From: Chloracidobacterium sp. N | GTDB lineage: Bacteria > Acidobacteriota > Blastocatellia > Chloracidobacteriales > Chloracidobacteriaceae | Reading direction: 5' to 3' | DNA: 64,000 bases | Assembly (NCBI RefSeq): GCF_018304765.1 | Contig: NZ_CP072642.1 | Span: 2,385,819 to 2,449,818 of the forward strand | Shown here: piece after piece, positions 33,606-43,180 of the stretch | Layout of the letters: each line of letters begins with the position of its first letter | Numbering within the stretch: the stretch's first letter is position 1 | Position numbers and translations under genes: made by a program | The notes under the pieces: model-generated | What the model was told of the DNA's origin: nothing | Seen by the model: only the letters and a program-made list of their open reading frames with translations | Databases searched by the model: none

Positions 33606-35126
33606 TCATGCACTCCGGGGCGCGTGGGCAGCCGTTCCGTTGCTCACTGGCAACGAACCCGGCCCGCTCTCCGCTGGACCGGCCTCCGGTGTCGCCACGC
33701 TGTCGAGGCGCTCGGCTACCGGCGACAGCCACGCCTGCACACTCTGGAACAGCCGCCGCACGGGGCTTTCCGCCGGACGCAGACGCGCGCCATTGACCAC
33801 TGACCGCCCCGGAGCCTGTGCTGAAGCACCTGCCGGGCGTTTTTCTGCACGCCGGGAGGCGACACCACTCACCAGGTCTTCGAGCGCCGCCTGTATCCCG
33901 GCCCCGCCGTCGGCAATGACATTCCAGCCCGGCTGATAGTAGGACGCCACGCCTTCAAGCATCTGAATCAGGCGAAAGGCATAAGCCAGGTCTTCCGGCA
34001 GCAGAAACCGCACCCGGCTGCGCTCGACGGCCTCGCCGACGGCAGCAATGCGGTTTTTGGTATTCGATTGCAGGACGTTGATCTGGCCAATCTCGGCAAT
34101 GGCAGCCCGGGCCTGGTCACGCGGCGTGTCGGGGGAGACAAGTCCCAGCCGGTAAAACCCTTCCACCACTTCGTCAGTGCGGCCGCGCAGGGCGGCACGC
34201 ACCAGATCGGCCAGCGCCTGCCGGGTTTCCGCGCGGAGCGTCTGCACCATGCCAAAGTCGAGCAGCGCCAGGCGTCCGTCCGGCAGCACCAGAAAGTTCC
34301 CCGGATGCGGATCGGCATGGTAGTAGCCCTCACACAGAATCATGTAGGCATACATGTGCACCAGACGGTCGAGCAGACGCCGGGGCTGGCGGACAATCCG
34401 CCGCACGGCCTCCACATCGGCAATCCGGCAGCCATCCACAAACTCCAGCGCCAGCACCCGCGGCGTACACAGTTCGTCAATTGTCTCCGGCACGACGACA
34501 TCGGGAAACGGCGCCAGTATCTCCCGCAAACGGATGGCATGCCGGCGCTCGGCGGCAAAGTCAGCCTCTTCCCGAAACCCGGCTTCAAAGCGTCCCACAA
34601 CGGTCAAGATGTCTTCCCAGATGGGCGTTCCCGACACCCGGCGCAATGCGCCCGCCATCCGCCGGATCAGCTCGAAATCGGTTTCCAGCAACTGGAGCGT
34701 GTCCGGTTTGAGAAACTTGACGACGATTTCACGCCCACGCCACTGCGCCCGGTGAACCTGCCCGATGCTGGCCGTTGCCAGCGGTTCCGGGTCAAAACGC
34801 TCGAACAGTTCCGACAGCACGCGCCCGTACTCACGTTCGAGAAAGGGTTTCACCAGGTGGATGGGCACCGGGCGGACAGCATCCTGAAGCCGGGCCAGTT
34901 CAGCGGCGTACGGCGGCGGCAGGGTGTCCGTACGGACGCCGACGACCTGCCCTACCTTGATGAACACAATGCCCAACTGCTCCAGCGCCTCACGTAACCG
35001 GCGCGCCGCGCGGGCTTGGCGTGCCGCGCGGGACCCAAGGGGCAGGAAACTCACCAGCCAGGCGAGAAAAAAGGGCAGCAGAACCCGGAAAATGGTGACG
35101 AAACGACGAAACAGGTGTGTTGACAT
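33606..35126 (-). CDS. ABC1/UbiB family kinase-like protein
   Basis: 506 residues from the ATG at 35126. The family motifs are KVGQVVGVRTDTLP (the KxGQ motif), ATASIGQVHRA (in place of the nucleotide loop), VVKFLKP, and the catalytic HADPHPGNFLV and LLDFGM. An N-terminal hydrophobic segment (VLLPFFLAWLVSFLPL) may anchor it. Members support ubiquinone or other isoprenoid-lipid synthesis; the sequence does not name the lipid. The Ala/Pro/Arg-rich C-terminal 90 residues look disordered. Confidence 0.9.
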   Translation of the reverse strand: MSTHLFRRFVTIFRVLLPFFLAWLVSFLPLGSRAARQARAARRLREALEQLGIVFIKVGQVVGVRTDTLPPPYAAELARLQDAVRPVPIHLVKPFLEREYGRVLSELFERFDPEPLATASIGQVHRAQWRGREIVVKFLKPDTLQLLETDFELIRRMAGALRRVSGTPIWEDILTVVGRFEAGFREEADFAAERRHAIRLREILAPFPDVVVPETIDELCTPRVLALEFVDGCRIADVEAVRRIVRQPRRLLDRLVHMYAYMILCEGYYHADPHPGNFLVLPDGRLALLDFGMVQTLRAETRQALADLVRAALRGRTDEVVEGFYRLGLVSPDTPRDQARAAIAEIGQINVLQSNTKNRIAAVGEAVERSRVRFLLPEDLAYAFRLIQMLEGVASYYQPGWNVIADGGAGIQAALEDLVSGVASRRAEKRPAGASAQAPGRSVVNGARLRPAESPVRRLFQSVQAWLSPVAERLDSVATPEAGPAESGPGSLPVSNGTAAHAPRSA

Positions 35127-35340
35127 ACCACGGATGCACTCCGGCGCGACGCAGCCCAGGAGCCTCATCGGCAAGCTTCAGCCGGGGGATAGACCAACTA
35201 CTGATCACAGCCTAGCCCATGACGCCGGAAATTGACGCTGCCGGAAGCCGTCCGGCCAAAAAACGAATGAAATTCGTCACCAGCCCGGTGTAAAAACCTG
35301 TTTACGGTGTCACTTCCCACTTCACCAAGGACTTACGTTT

Positions 35341-36648
35341 ATGAGCAACCCCCTCCTGTCCCTCTCCTCGCATTCACTTCCTGATCTTGACTCGCAACCG
35401 GACGGGAAATCGCGCATGACGCGCGTCGTGAGCATGTATTTCAACCGGGCGGCCGACATCCTGAACCTGGACCCCAACTACCGGCTCATTTTGGGTCTGC
35501 CCGGCCGGGAACTGGCCGTCAACCTGCCGGTCGAGATGGATTCGGGAGAAATCCAGATTTTCCCCGGCTACCGCGTGCAGCATCACGTCGCCATGGGGCC
35601 GATGCACGGCGGATTGCGCTACCGTCCTGACCTGACCCTCGATGACCTGCGCGCTCTGGCGCTCTGGGCCACCCTCACCTCCGCCGTTGCTGATGTGCCC
35701 TTTGGCGGCTCGATGGGGGGCATCATTTGTGATCCCAACCAACTCTCCATTCACGAACTCGAACGTCTGACCCGCCGGTATGTCGTTGAAATTCTCGACA
35801 TCATCGGCACCGAGCGGGACATTCTGGCGCCGGATTTCAGTACCGATCAGCAGGTCATGGCGTGGATCATGGACACCTATTCGATGCATGCGCGCCAGAC
35901 CGTCACGGCCATCGTTACCGGCAAACCACTCGAACTGGGCGGCTCCCACGGCTCGCACGAATCCGTCGGCTACGGCGTCTGGTGTCTGCTTGATGCCACA
36001 TTCAAGCACCTGGGCAACAAACCGGTCCCACCACGGGTTGCCATCCAGGGGGCCGGACGCCGTGGCGGTTCAGCCGCCAAGCTGCTTCACCAGGCCGGCT
36101 ACAAGGTCATTGCAATTACTGATTCCGGCGGCGGTGTCTATCATCCCGACGGCCTCGATGTCCCGGATGTGCTGGAATACTTCGCCCACAACGGCTCACT
36201 GGCCGGTTACACCGAAGCCGACACCCTCACCGACGAAGAACTGCTCACCATCGACTGCGATGTGCTCGTCCCGGCTTACCTGCAAAACCAGATCACGGCC
36301 AAAAACGCCTACAAACTCCGCTGCCGTATCCTGTGTGAAGCCGCGTACGGGGCCAGCACGGTCGAGGCCAGCCAAATCCTTGACGACTCGGACATTTACG
36401 TTATCCCGGCGATTATGGGCGAATCCGGCGGCACCATCGTGCGGTACTTCGAGTGGGTGCAGAACCGGATTGGCTTCCGCTGGCGGCGGCACGTCGTCCT
36501 GGAGCGTCTCCGCGACAAAGTCACGGCGATGTACCACAATGTCGTCAAGGCGGCCGAGACCTACGGCGTGAACCTGCGGGATGCCAGCTATCTCGTGGGC
36601 GTCCAGCACATGGGGCGCGACCTGGCGCTGCGCGGCATCTATGCCTGA
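35341..36648 (+). CDS. Glutamate dehydrogenase family protein without catalytic lysines
   Basis: 435 residues with the two-domain Glu/Leu/Phe/Val dehydrogenase layout: an N-terminal substrate domain and a Rossmann domain (VAIQGAGRRGGSAAKLL). At positions that match Clostridium symbiosum GDH numbering, the three conserved lysines are gone: K89 is His (GPMHGGLR), K113 is Thr, and K125 is Met (FGGSMGG). D165 (APDFSTD) is kept. Normal oxidative deamination of glutamate therefore seems unlikely. A regulatory role or a different reaction is possible. AAGGA lies nine bases before the ATG. The stop overlaps the next gene by 8 bp. Confidence 0.88.
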   Translation: MSNPLLSLSSHSLPDLDSQPDGKSRMTRVVSMYFNRAADILNLDPNYRLILGLPGRELAVNLPVEMDSGEIQIFPGYRVQHHVAMGPMHGGLRYRPDLTLDDLRALALWATLTSAVADVPFGGSMGGIICDPNQLSIHELERLTRRYVVEILDIIGTERDILAPDFSTDQQVMAWIMDTYSMHARQTVTAIVTGKPLELGGSHGSHESVGYGVWCLLDATFKHLGNKPVPPRVAIQGAGRRGGSAAKLLHQAGYKVIAITDSGGGVYHPDGLDVPDVLEYFAHNGSLAGYTEADTLTDEELLTIDCDVLVPAYLQNQITAKNAYKLRCRILCEAAYGASTVEASQILDDSDIYVIPAIMGESGGTIVRYFEWVQNRIGFRWRRHVVLERLRDKVTAMYHNVVKAAETYGVNLRDASYLVGVQHMGRDLALRGIYA

Positions 36649-37252
36649 TGTCCTCGCCCAGTGGATGGCGCGGCTGGCGGGCCAGCGCGTCCTGGACATC
36701 GGCTGTGGACGCAACAAAACCCCCGGCGCGCTGGGGATGGATGCCAACCCCCACGCGGACGCCGATCTGGTTCACAACCTCGATGACGTGCCCTACCCCT
36801 TTCCCGCGCACGCCTTCGATGCCGTCATCGGGCGGCACGTCATCGAGCACGTTCAATCACCGCTGGCGGTCATCATTGAACTGCACCGCATCGTGCGTCC
36901 CGGCGGCTGGGTTCTGCTCGTGGCCCCCCACTGGACGAATCCCGACTTTGCCACCGATCTGACCCACCGCAACCATCTCAACAGTTATTCCTTTCGCAAC
37001 CTGACCGTCGGGCAGGAAGTGTTTGACTTCTACGCCCCGGTGCGCTTTCGTCAGCGCCCGCCCTACGTTACGCTTCTGAACCTGTGGCGCGCCTGTGGAC
37101 TGGAATGGCTCGTCAATCTGGATCGTCGCCATCCCCGCTGGCGCTTCCTGCGGCGTTTCTGGGAACAGTATCTGAATGCCCTCGTCCGGGGGAAAGAAGT
37201 CTATTTTGAACTCGAAGTCGTCAAACCGGACGGCGCTCCACCTGCACCATGA
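36641..37252 (+). CDS. SAM-dependent methyltransferase
   Basis: 203 residues from the ATG at 36641, which overlaps the preceding stop by 8 bp. A class I fold: motif [14 protein letters not shown], acidic residue in LGMDANP, then [15 protein letters not shown] and [17 protein letters not shown]. It resembles small-molecule or glycan methyltransferases; the target is unknown. Its stop overlaps lpxD by 4 bp (ATGA), so co-translation with lpxD hints at a cell-envelope substrate (inference). Confidence 0.86.
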   Translation: MPDVLAQWMARLAGQRVLDIGCGRNKTPGALGMDANPHADADLVHNLDDVPYPFPAHAFDAVIGRHVIEHVQSPLAVIIELHRIVRPGGWVLLVAPHWTNPDFATDLTHRNHLNSYSFRNLTVGQEVFDFYAPVRFRQRPPYVTLLNLWRACGLEWLVNLDRRHPRWRFLRRFWEQYLNALVRGKEVYFELEVVKPDGAPPAP

Positions 37253-38334
37253 ACCACCTTCCATCCGCGCCCACTCTTCGTGACCTTGCGGCTGCCTTTG
37301 GCTACACGGTGGAGGGCGCAGCCGACGCGGCCGGGACCGTCATCACGGGCGTGGCCGGCCTCGACGAAGCCGGGCCCACAGAGCTTACCTTTCTGTCGAA
37401 CCCACGCTACGCGGCCAAAGCCCGGACAACACGCGCCGCCGCGATCATCGTCAGTCAGGGTGTTGCCACGGAAGGGCTGCCCTGCCCGGTCGTCCGTGCA
37501 CCGGACGCCTACCTGGCCTTTGCCCGGATGGCTGGCTGGTTTTACCGGCCGCCGCGGCCTTCGTCGGGCATTCATCCCACGGCGATCATCGCGCCTTCGG
37601 CGCAGTTGGGAGCGGAAGTGTCTGTTGGCCCCTACGTGGTTGTCGGTGAAAACGTCGTCCTGGGCGACCGGGTCCGGCTTTTCGCCCACACGGTCATTTA
37701 TGACGGCGCCCGCATCGGCGACGACTCGGTGCTTCATGCCCACGTCGTCATCCGGGAACAGGTCGAACTCGGCTGCCGGGTTATCGTCCACAACCACGTC
37801 ACCATCGGCTGTGATGGTTTCGGTTACGCGAAGCGCCCGGATGGAAGCTGGGAAAAAATCCCGCAGGCCGGGCGCGTCATCGTTGAAGACGACGTGGAAA
37901 TCGGCGCCGGTACACAGATTGACCGTCCCAGCGTGGGGGAAACCCGCATCCGGCGCGGCGCCAAGCTCGACAACCTCGTGCAGATTGGTCACGCCGTCGA
38001 AGTTGGGGAAGACACCCTGCTGTGCGCCCAGGTTGGGATTGCCGGCAGCGCCACGATTGGCTCACGGGTCATCCTCGCCGGGCAGGTTGGCGTCGCCGGC
38101 CACCTGACAATTGGCGACGGCGTTACGGCACTGGCCCAGAGCGGCATTCCGAACGATGTCCCGGCCGGGCAACAGGTCGCCGGCTACCCGGCGGTGGACC
38201 GCCGGCAGTGGCTGCGCGTCTCGGCGGCTCAGGCGCGACTTCCCGACCTGCTCAAACAGGTCCAGCATCTCGAAGCCCGCCTGAAGGCACTCGAACTGGC
38301 AGCGCGCGAAAATGAAACTTCCCGGAAAGGATAG
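37249..38334 (+). CDS. lpxD: UDP-3-O-(3-hydroxyacyl)glucosamine N-acyltransferase
   Basis: 361 residues. Adds the N-linked hydroxyacyl chain in lipid A synthesis. The N-terminal uridine-binding domain ([20 protein letters not shown]) is followed by a hexapeptide-repeat beta-helix with the catalytic His (H248 in DNLVQIGH) and the family's [21 protein letters not shown] corresponds to the usual TTIDRATLGDT. A C-terminal coiled coil (about 325-360) closes the trimer. It shows that the host makes lipid A. Translationally coupled to the methyltransferase. Confidence 0.95.
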   Translation: MNHLPSAPTLRDLAAAFGYTVEGAADAAGTVITGVAGLDEAGPTELTFLSNPRYAAKARTTRAAAIIVSQGVATEGLPCPVVRAPDAYLAFARMAGWFYRPPRPSSGIHPTAIIAPSAQLGAEVSVGPYVVVGENVVLGDRVRLFAHTVIYDGARIGDDSVLHAHVVIREQVELGCRVIVHNHVTIGCDGFGYAKRPDGSWEKIPQAGRVIVEDDVEIGAGTQIDRPSVGETRIRRGAKLDNLVQIGHAVEVGEDTLLCAQVGIAGSATIGSRVILAGQVGVAGHLTIGDGVTALAQSGIPNDVPAGQQVAGYPAVDRRQWLRVSAAQARLPDLLKQVQHLEARLKALELAARENETSRKG

Positions 38335-38337
38335 CCC

Positions 38338-38925
38338 ATGATGACACCCCATCGTTTCCACTTCCAAAAATATGGCATCGCGTTGTTGGCGGCGCTTGTG
38401 CTGCTTGTAACGACACTGCCCGGCCGCGCTGCCGCACCGGTGGCCTTTACCAGCGCCTACACCGACCTCAATCTGCGCTGCCGTTACGACAACACAGGGG
38501 CTTCAGAAGGCAGTGACGCGCCGATGTACTGCACCGGTTATGGCAACTATCGCCTCAAGGTGAGTTTCAGCGCCTTCGCAGCCGATATTTTTGTCGAATC
38601 GCGCAACCGGAGCTTTTCGCGTCTGCTTGCCGAGGGGCAGGCCCCCGGCTACACCCGCGAAAAAGGGCGCAAAGCCGAGTGGCGACTGGCCGATGGCAAA
38701 CCCTTTGCCGTGATTTTGCGGGCCTTCACGTACCGCACCGGCCCCGATGATGCGCCGGATTTTTCCCGCAAGGTTGGCGAACGGCTGGCTATCAAGGGGC
38801 TGGCGGGCTTCGAGCACATTGATTTCACCGTGGACGCCCGTACAACACCCAACGCCAACGTCCGCGCCCGGCAGCTTGCCGATGACGGCTATTCTGCTGT
38901 TGGGAGAGCAGGTGTGTCGTGGTGA
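38338..38925 (+). CDS. Secreted protein of unknown function
   Basis: 195 residues. A clear signal peptide (YGIALLAALVLLVTTLPGRAAA) precedes about 160 residues with two Cys (LRCRYD, MYCTGYG) that could form a disulfide. No family recognised. It begins 3 bp after lpxD and is probably the last gene of that operon. The C-terminus (SAVGRAGVSW) lies 9 bp before the first repeat of the 38935 cluster, so the original end may have been altered. Confidence 0.7.
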   Translation: MMTPHRFHFQKYGIALLAALVLLVTTLPGRAAAPVAFTSAYTDLNLRCRYDNTGASEGSDAPMYCTGYGNYRLKVSFSAFAADIFVESRNRSFSRLLAEGQAPGYTREKGRKAEWRLADGKPFAVILRAFTYRTGPDDAPDFSRKVGERLAIKGLAGFEHIDFTVDARTTPNANVRARQLADDGYSAVGRAGVSW

Positions 38926-38934
38926 AACGAGCTT

Positions 38935-39002
38935 GGGAGCGCGGGCGTCCCGCCCGCGGGGATCTGTGAGCCGTTTCACGCGGGCGGGACGCCCGCGCTC
39001 CC
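38935..39002. repeat. Inverted pair of REP-like elements (REPIN-like)
   Basis: A 23-base element (38935-38957) with GGAG at its left side and the hairpin GCGGGCG-TCC-CGCCCGC is followed, after 22 bases, by its exact reverse complement (38980-39002). This is the layout of a REPIN. It lies 9 bp after the stop of the secreted-protein gene. Confidence 0.8.
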
Positions 39003-39540
39003 AGGTGGCCCGTCGCGGCGCGATAATGGGGATGTCAACCCAGCGGTGTGGGGTTGGGGACGCGGGATGATTCAATTCAACCGTCGCTACGCGACGGGGG
39101 CGCTCGGGGGCGACGTGATCCGTGGGTTGAAAACCCACGGCTAAATTCATCCGTCGCTACGCGACGGGGGGATGTCAACCTGGTGGTGTGGTGGTTGCCC
39201 GTACGCGACGATGGGGGATGTGTGGGATGCCCGTGCCGTGGTGCAGAAACCCACGGCCGTGGAGGCCATTGGTCATTCGTTGGTCGTTACAACCGCATTT
39301 TTGCCGCTACGCGGCAAAAATTCCGTGGGTTGAAACCCATCGTGGGTGAACCCACGATCCGTGGGTTAAAACCCACGGCTAAATTCAGTTGCCGCTACGC
39401 GGCAGAAATGCGTTGCAGCCCACGACCAACGGCCCACGTCCACGGGTTTCCGTCCTACGGCGTAGGTATCCCAAAATCCACATCGTTATGTGCGGGCAAT
39501 CACGACACCGCCGGGTTGAAATCCTCCCGCGTCGCGTCAG

Positions 39541-39780
39541 CGACGGTTGAATTTAGCCCGGCGTTTCAACGCCGGGGTACGGGTTTCAACCCACGGATCA
39601 CGGTTGCCCACACACCCCCATGCGGGCGGGACGCCCGCGCTCCCAGCCTCGTCGCGTCAGCGACGGTTGAATTTAGCCCGGCGTTTCAACGCCGGGGTAC
39701 GGGTTTCAACCCACGGATCACGGTTGCCCACACACCCCCATGCGGGCGGGACGCCCGCGCTCCCAGCCTCGTCGCGTCAG
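39541..39780. repeat. Exact 120 bp tandem duplication
   Basis: Bases 39541-39660 and 39661-39780 are identical. Each unit holds part of a CGTCGC hairpin, a CCCGGCG hairpin, a TTTCAACCCACGG half-site and one REP-like hairpin. Identity suggests a recent event. Confidence 0.95.
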
Positions 39781-39878
39781 CGACGATTGAATACCATTCG
39801 TTAGAGTTCAGGCAGACAAAATGCCCACACCCCTGCCAAGGTGCAGGCGGGACGCCCGCGCTCCCTGGGGAAGCACCC

Positions 39879-40892
39879 ATGCGTAAGGATCGCCGTTCAT
39901 CATCTGCGCGCCGTGGATGGCAGGGTTGCCTGCTGGTTGTTGGCCTGCTCGGTCTGGCTGCGGCCTCACTCTGGCTGCTGTGGCATTTCCGTGACCGGCT
40001 CATTCCCGGACCGCCGCCGCTGGCCGGAAAACTGCTGCACATCCACGCCATTGACGTTGGCCAGGGCGACAGCTACCTCATCGTCACGCCGGAGAAGAAA
40101 ACCATCCTCATTGACGCCGGGCCAGCCGAAGCCGGGTCAAAGGTGGTGGCATTTTTACGACAGCAGGGTATCGCCGAACTCGACCTCGTCATCGCCACCC
40201 ACCCCCACGCCGACCACATCGGCGGCATGGGCTACGTTCTGGAAAGCGTCAAGGTCAAGAACTTCCTCGACAGCGGACAGGAACACACCACGCTGACCTA
40301 CCGCCGCATGCTCGAAGCCGTCAAAAAGCACGTCGGGCGGCTCACGGTGGCGCAAGCCGGGCAGAAGTTCAACCTCGACAACGGCATCACCCTCTCCGTG
40401 CTCGGGCCACGGCAACCCTGGCTGCAAAATGTTTCCGGCAGCGACCTCAATGCCAACTCCGTCGTCGTACGGCTCGACTACGGACAGTTTTCCATGCTCC
40501 TGACTGGCGACGCCGAAGACGAAACCGAAGACCGGCTCATTGCCGACGGTGCACCGCTCCAGGTCACGGCGCTCAAGGTAGCCCACCACGGCTCCCGGCA
40601 TTCGACCAGGGAGCGCTTCCTGCGCGCCGCCAAACCCTCCGTAGCCATCATTTCCTGTGGCGCGACGAACCGCTACGGCCACCCCACCCAGGCGACACTC
40701 GACCGCCTGCGCCGCCTCGATGTCGCGCTCTATCGTACCGACCTGCACGGTGACATCACCCTGACTACCAACGGGCAGGAACATCGCGTGACAACCACCC
40801 GTCAGGTGGCGGCAAATGAACTCTGGCGCGGACGCCAGCCCGATACCGCCAACGATTCCGGCGACGAAATGCCCCGCCGCCGCGCCGGGTAA
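39879..40892 (+). CDS. ComEC-type metallo-beta-lactamase-fold hydrolase, membrane anchored
   Basis: 337 residues from the ATG at 39879; the frame is open through the upstream repeats but that part is repeat-derived. A single N-terminal hydrophobic helix (about 16-36) precedes an MBL domain: AIDVGQGDSYLIVTP, metal site THPHADHIGG, LTGDAEDETED and KVAHHGSRHST. This is the soluble C-terminal domain of ComEC/Rec2 without its channel, so a secreted or periplasmic nuclease or phosphodiesterase is likely. It begins just after a REP-like element. Confidence 0.88.
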   Translation: MRKDRRSSSARRGWQGCLLVVGLLGLAAASLWLLWHFRDRLIPGPPPLAGKLLHIHAIDVGQGDSYLIVTPEKKTILIDAGPAEAGSKVVAFLRQQGIAELDLVIATHPHADHIGGMGYVLESVKVKNFLDSGQEHTTLTYRRMLEAVKKHVGRLTVAQAGQKFNLDNGITLSVLGPRQPWLQNVSGSDLNANSVVVRLDYGQFSMLLTGDAEDETEDRLIADGAPLQVTALKVAHHGSRHSTRERFLRAAKPSVAIISCGATNRYGHPTQATLDRLRRLDVALYRTDLHGDITLTTNGQEHRVTTTRQVAANELWRGRQPDTANDSGDEMPRRRAG

Positions 40893-40912
40893 CAAACCCG
40901 GCCCCTGTGTTG

Positions 40913-42802
40913 CTACGGCGTATCTGCCGGACGGAGCCTGTCAAGGGCCAGGCGCGCCGGAGCAAAGTCCGGGTCCAGGCGCAGTGCGGCCTCAAAATGG
41001 CGCTCCGCTTCGTCCGTCCGGCCCTGCCGGAGCAGCACTGCCCCCAGGTTGAACCGAATCGTCGGCGTATCCACACCCAAATCCAGCGCCTCGCGCAGGA
41101 GGCTTTCGGCTTCGGCCGGCTGACCAAGGTTTACATAGGCGATGGCGCAGCTCGTCAGCGTCGGGGCATCCCGCGGCCCGTAGCGCCGCGCCTCGGCAAT
41201 CTGTTCCAGGGCGTGGGCGGTGTCACCCTGCAGGGCAAGCGTCCGGGCATAAAGGGCGTGTACCAGCCCCCAGTCGGCGTCAGTCGGCACGACTTCCGGC
41301 GGTTTGGCAGCAACCATCTGACCCAACCTTGCATGGGCAGCTTCGATGCGTCCTTCACGCAGGTCGAGTTGTGCCAACCCCAGCAGCGCCAGAAAGAAGT
41401 TCGGCACGCGCGCCAGTGCCTGTTCATAGTAAGCACGCGCCTGTGCCGGGTCAGTCGTCTGCCAGGCGTGGGCCAGCGACGTGTAGGGCAATGGATGCTG
41501 CGGATCGGTTTCCAGAAAACGTGTGAACAGCCGCCAGTCGCTTTGCCAGTCGAGGTTGCGCCGACTCGTCCCGTAGGCATAACCGATGAACAACACCAGC
41601 GCCATGCCCACACTGACGCCGACCCGCCAGGCGGCTGCCGGCTGCTGGCTGGTCATTCCACCCAGTCTGACCAGCACCCAAGCGACGGCAATCGCATAAG
41701 CCACAGACGGCACATACAGCCAGCGTTCTCCAAGGGGCGTCCACAGTGGCGCAATGATGTTGCTCACCAGTGCCAGCGTGATGAACCAGAAGCCCACCGC
41801 AAAGGTCAGCAGCGGAAAACGTCGCACGGCCGCCACCGCCCCCACGACCAGACCAAGCGTGACCAATCCGCCAAGCCCTGTGCGCCAGCTCCAGACCGGT
41901 GTCAGCGCCAGATTGTGCGCGTCGTACCAGGGCTTGAGGGGAAACCCCAGAAACACCAGCCGATACCATTCCAGGGAAACGCCTGCCATGGTGACGAGCC
42001 GTTCCCAAAGCGTTTGGGCATACATGGGATTGCCCGACAGCGCCCCGGTTGGCTGAAACCCCTGCTGGCTCACGAGGCGCAACCCGGCATAAGGCAACCA
42101 CGGAATCACCAGCCAGAAGAAAGGGCGCGTCGTGGCCCACCATGCCGGCCAGCCTGCGCGCCAGAGACGATGCCGCGCGCGCAATACCTCTGCCAGCCAC
42201 AGCGCCGCCGGCAGCACGACCATGTTTTCCTTCGACAGCATCGCCGCCAGATAGCCCGCCGCCGCCAGGGCGCGCCACCATCCGGCACGCTCCGTATCCC
42301 AGCGCGCCTGCACCCAGCCCCACCACATCAGCCCGCCAAAGCACATCCCCAGCAACTCAGCCCGCCCGACGACATTCGCCACGGCCTCGGTGTGTACGGG
42401 ATGCACGGCAAACACCAGCGCCGCCAGCAGCGCCAGCCAGGGCGCTGCGTGGTAGCACCGCAGCAGCCACCACACCCAGACCGTGTTGGCGGCGTGGAGG
42501 ATAAGGTTGGTCAGGTGATAGCCGACCGGACGCAGCCCCCACAGGGCATAGTCCACCGCCAGAGTAGTTACCAACAGGGGACGGTAATTGTTGCCGCCGT
42601 CCTGCTGGTGATCCCAGTAGCCGGCCAAAAACAGGCGTGGCACATCGGCCAGCGACCGGATGGTAGGGTTGTTGACGATGATGGGCGTGTCGTCATACGT
42701 AAACCCATTGCCCAGGGTGTTGGCATAGACCAGCCCGGCCAGCCCAACGGCCAGCAGCCACGGCCAGTGCCGATATGCGGCAAACTTCTGGATGTTCACC
42801 AT
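40913..42802 (-). CDS. TMTC-like multi-pass membrane protein with TPR repeats
   Basis: 629 residues. About ten membrane helices in the first 410 residues, with GFTYDDTPIIVNNP, NYRPLLVTTLAVDYALWGL, HAANTVWVWWLL and VFAVHPVHTEAVANVVGRAELL, match the TMTC family (GT-C fold, O-mannosyltransferases in animals). The C-terminal 200 residues are TPR repeats (for example NLGQPAEAESLLREALDLG, LRQGRTDEAERHFEAALRLDP). A periplasmic protein glycosyltransferase is a reasonable guess; the bacterial role is not established. Convergent with the ComEC-type gene, 20 bp apart. Confidence 0.83.
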   Translation of the reverse strand: MVNIQKFAAYRHWPWLLAVGLAGLVYANTLGNGFTYDDTPIIVNNPTIRSLADVPRLFLAGYWDHQQDGGNNYRPLLVTTLAVDYALWGLRPVGYHLTNLILHAANTVWVWWLLRCYHAAPWLALLAALVFAVHPVHTEAVANVVGRAELLGMCFGGLMWWGWVQARWDTERAGWWRALAAAGYLAAMLSKENMVVLPAALWLAEVLRARHRLWRAGWPAWWATTRPFFWLVIPWLPYAGLRLVSQQGFQPTGALSGNPMYAQTLWERLVTMAGVSLEWYRLVFLGFPLKPWYDAHNLALTPVWSWRTGLGGLVTLGLVVGAVAAVRRFPLLTFAVGFWFITLALVSNIIAPLWTPLGERWLYVPSVAYAIAVAWVLVRLGGMTSQQPAAAWRVGVSVGMALVLFIGYAYGTSRRNLDWQSDWRLFTRFLETDPQHPLPYTSLAHAWQTTDPAQARAYYEQALARVPNFFLALLGLAQLDLREGRIEAAHARLGQMVAAKPPEVVPTDADWGLVHALYARTLALQGDTAHALEQIAEARRYGPRDAPTLTSCAIAYVNLGQPAEAESLLREALDLGVDTPTIRFNLGAVLLRQGRTDEAERHFEAALRLDPDFAPARLALDRLRPADTP

Positions 42803-42934
42803 GAAAACTGTCGGACGAAGCCGCGCCGAATGAATGCGCCGATACGGATTGCTGTCCGCCCCTGGCGCAAACTAGGCTTCACTTTTGTTCTCCGCTTTGA
42901 AACAAGTGGCTCCGTCGAAGAAAACGAAGAAACC

Positions 42935-43180
42935 ATGAAGCCTGTCATCTGCACCTTCTGCAACTCTGAAATCTACACCTACGTCGGCCCCGAACCGGTC
43001 GAACTCAAGGCCGCCCACTTCAAGCCGACCCGTCCGGGCTGGGCCGCACCCAAGCCGGGCGATCCGATGTACTGCCCGGTCTGCGGCAGCCGGTTCGTCG
43101 GCGTTTCCGTACAGAACAAGCAGCTTCGCATGGTGGTCAGCTCCGAGTATGCCGGTTCAGGCAACGTCGGCAAGCTGTAG
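42935..43180 (+). CDS. Small two-CxxC zinc-ribbon protein
   Basis: 81 residues. C6/C9 (CTFC) and C47/C50 (CPVC) are likely to bind one zinc. No membrane segment. The frame is long because the neighbouring gene's antisense is open, but the Cys pairs, typical composition and fit in the gap between two genes support a real gene from the ATG at 42935. Its last 24 bp overlap the convergent Nudix-MBL gene. The ribosome binding site is weak. Confidence 0.68.
   Translation: MKPVICTFCNSEIYTYVGPEPVELKAAHFKPTRPGWAAPKPGDPMYCPVCGSRFVGVSVQNKQLRMVVSSEYAGSGNVGKL

Larger units (their letters stand above)
38935..39870. repeat. Hairpin-repeat cluster 1
   Basis: No gene is seen here. The block holds hairpins of several families: CCGTCGCTACGCGACGG-type, TTGCCGCTACGCGGCAA-type, CCGTGGGTTGAAACCCACGG-type, CCCGGCGTTGAAACGCCGGG-type and GCGGGCGTCCCGCCCGC-type. 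It starts with two REP-like hairpins in inverted orientation, contains one composite element (39323-39546), and ends with two exact 120 bp tandem copies. In-frame translation through it is spurious. Confidence 0.92.

Noticed and set aside
39048-39878. Long N-terminal extension of the ComEC-type protein
   Set aside because: The upstream frame is open only because it runs through hairpin repeats; it has no signal for translation and the true protein begins at 39879 with a membrane anchor.
40907-42934. Long plus-strand frame opposite the TMTC gene
   Set aside because: Antisense shadow rich in Pro, Gln and Arg; only its last 81 codons, past the TMTC start, form a plausible zinc-ribbon gene.
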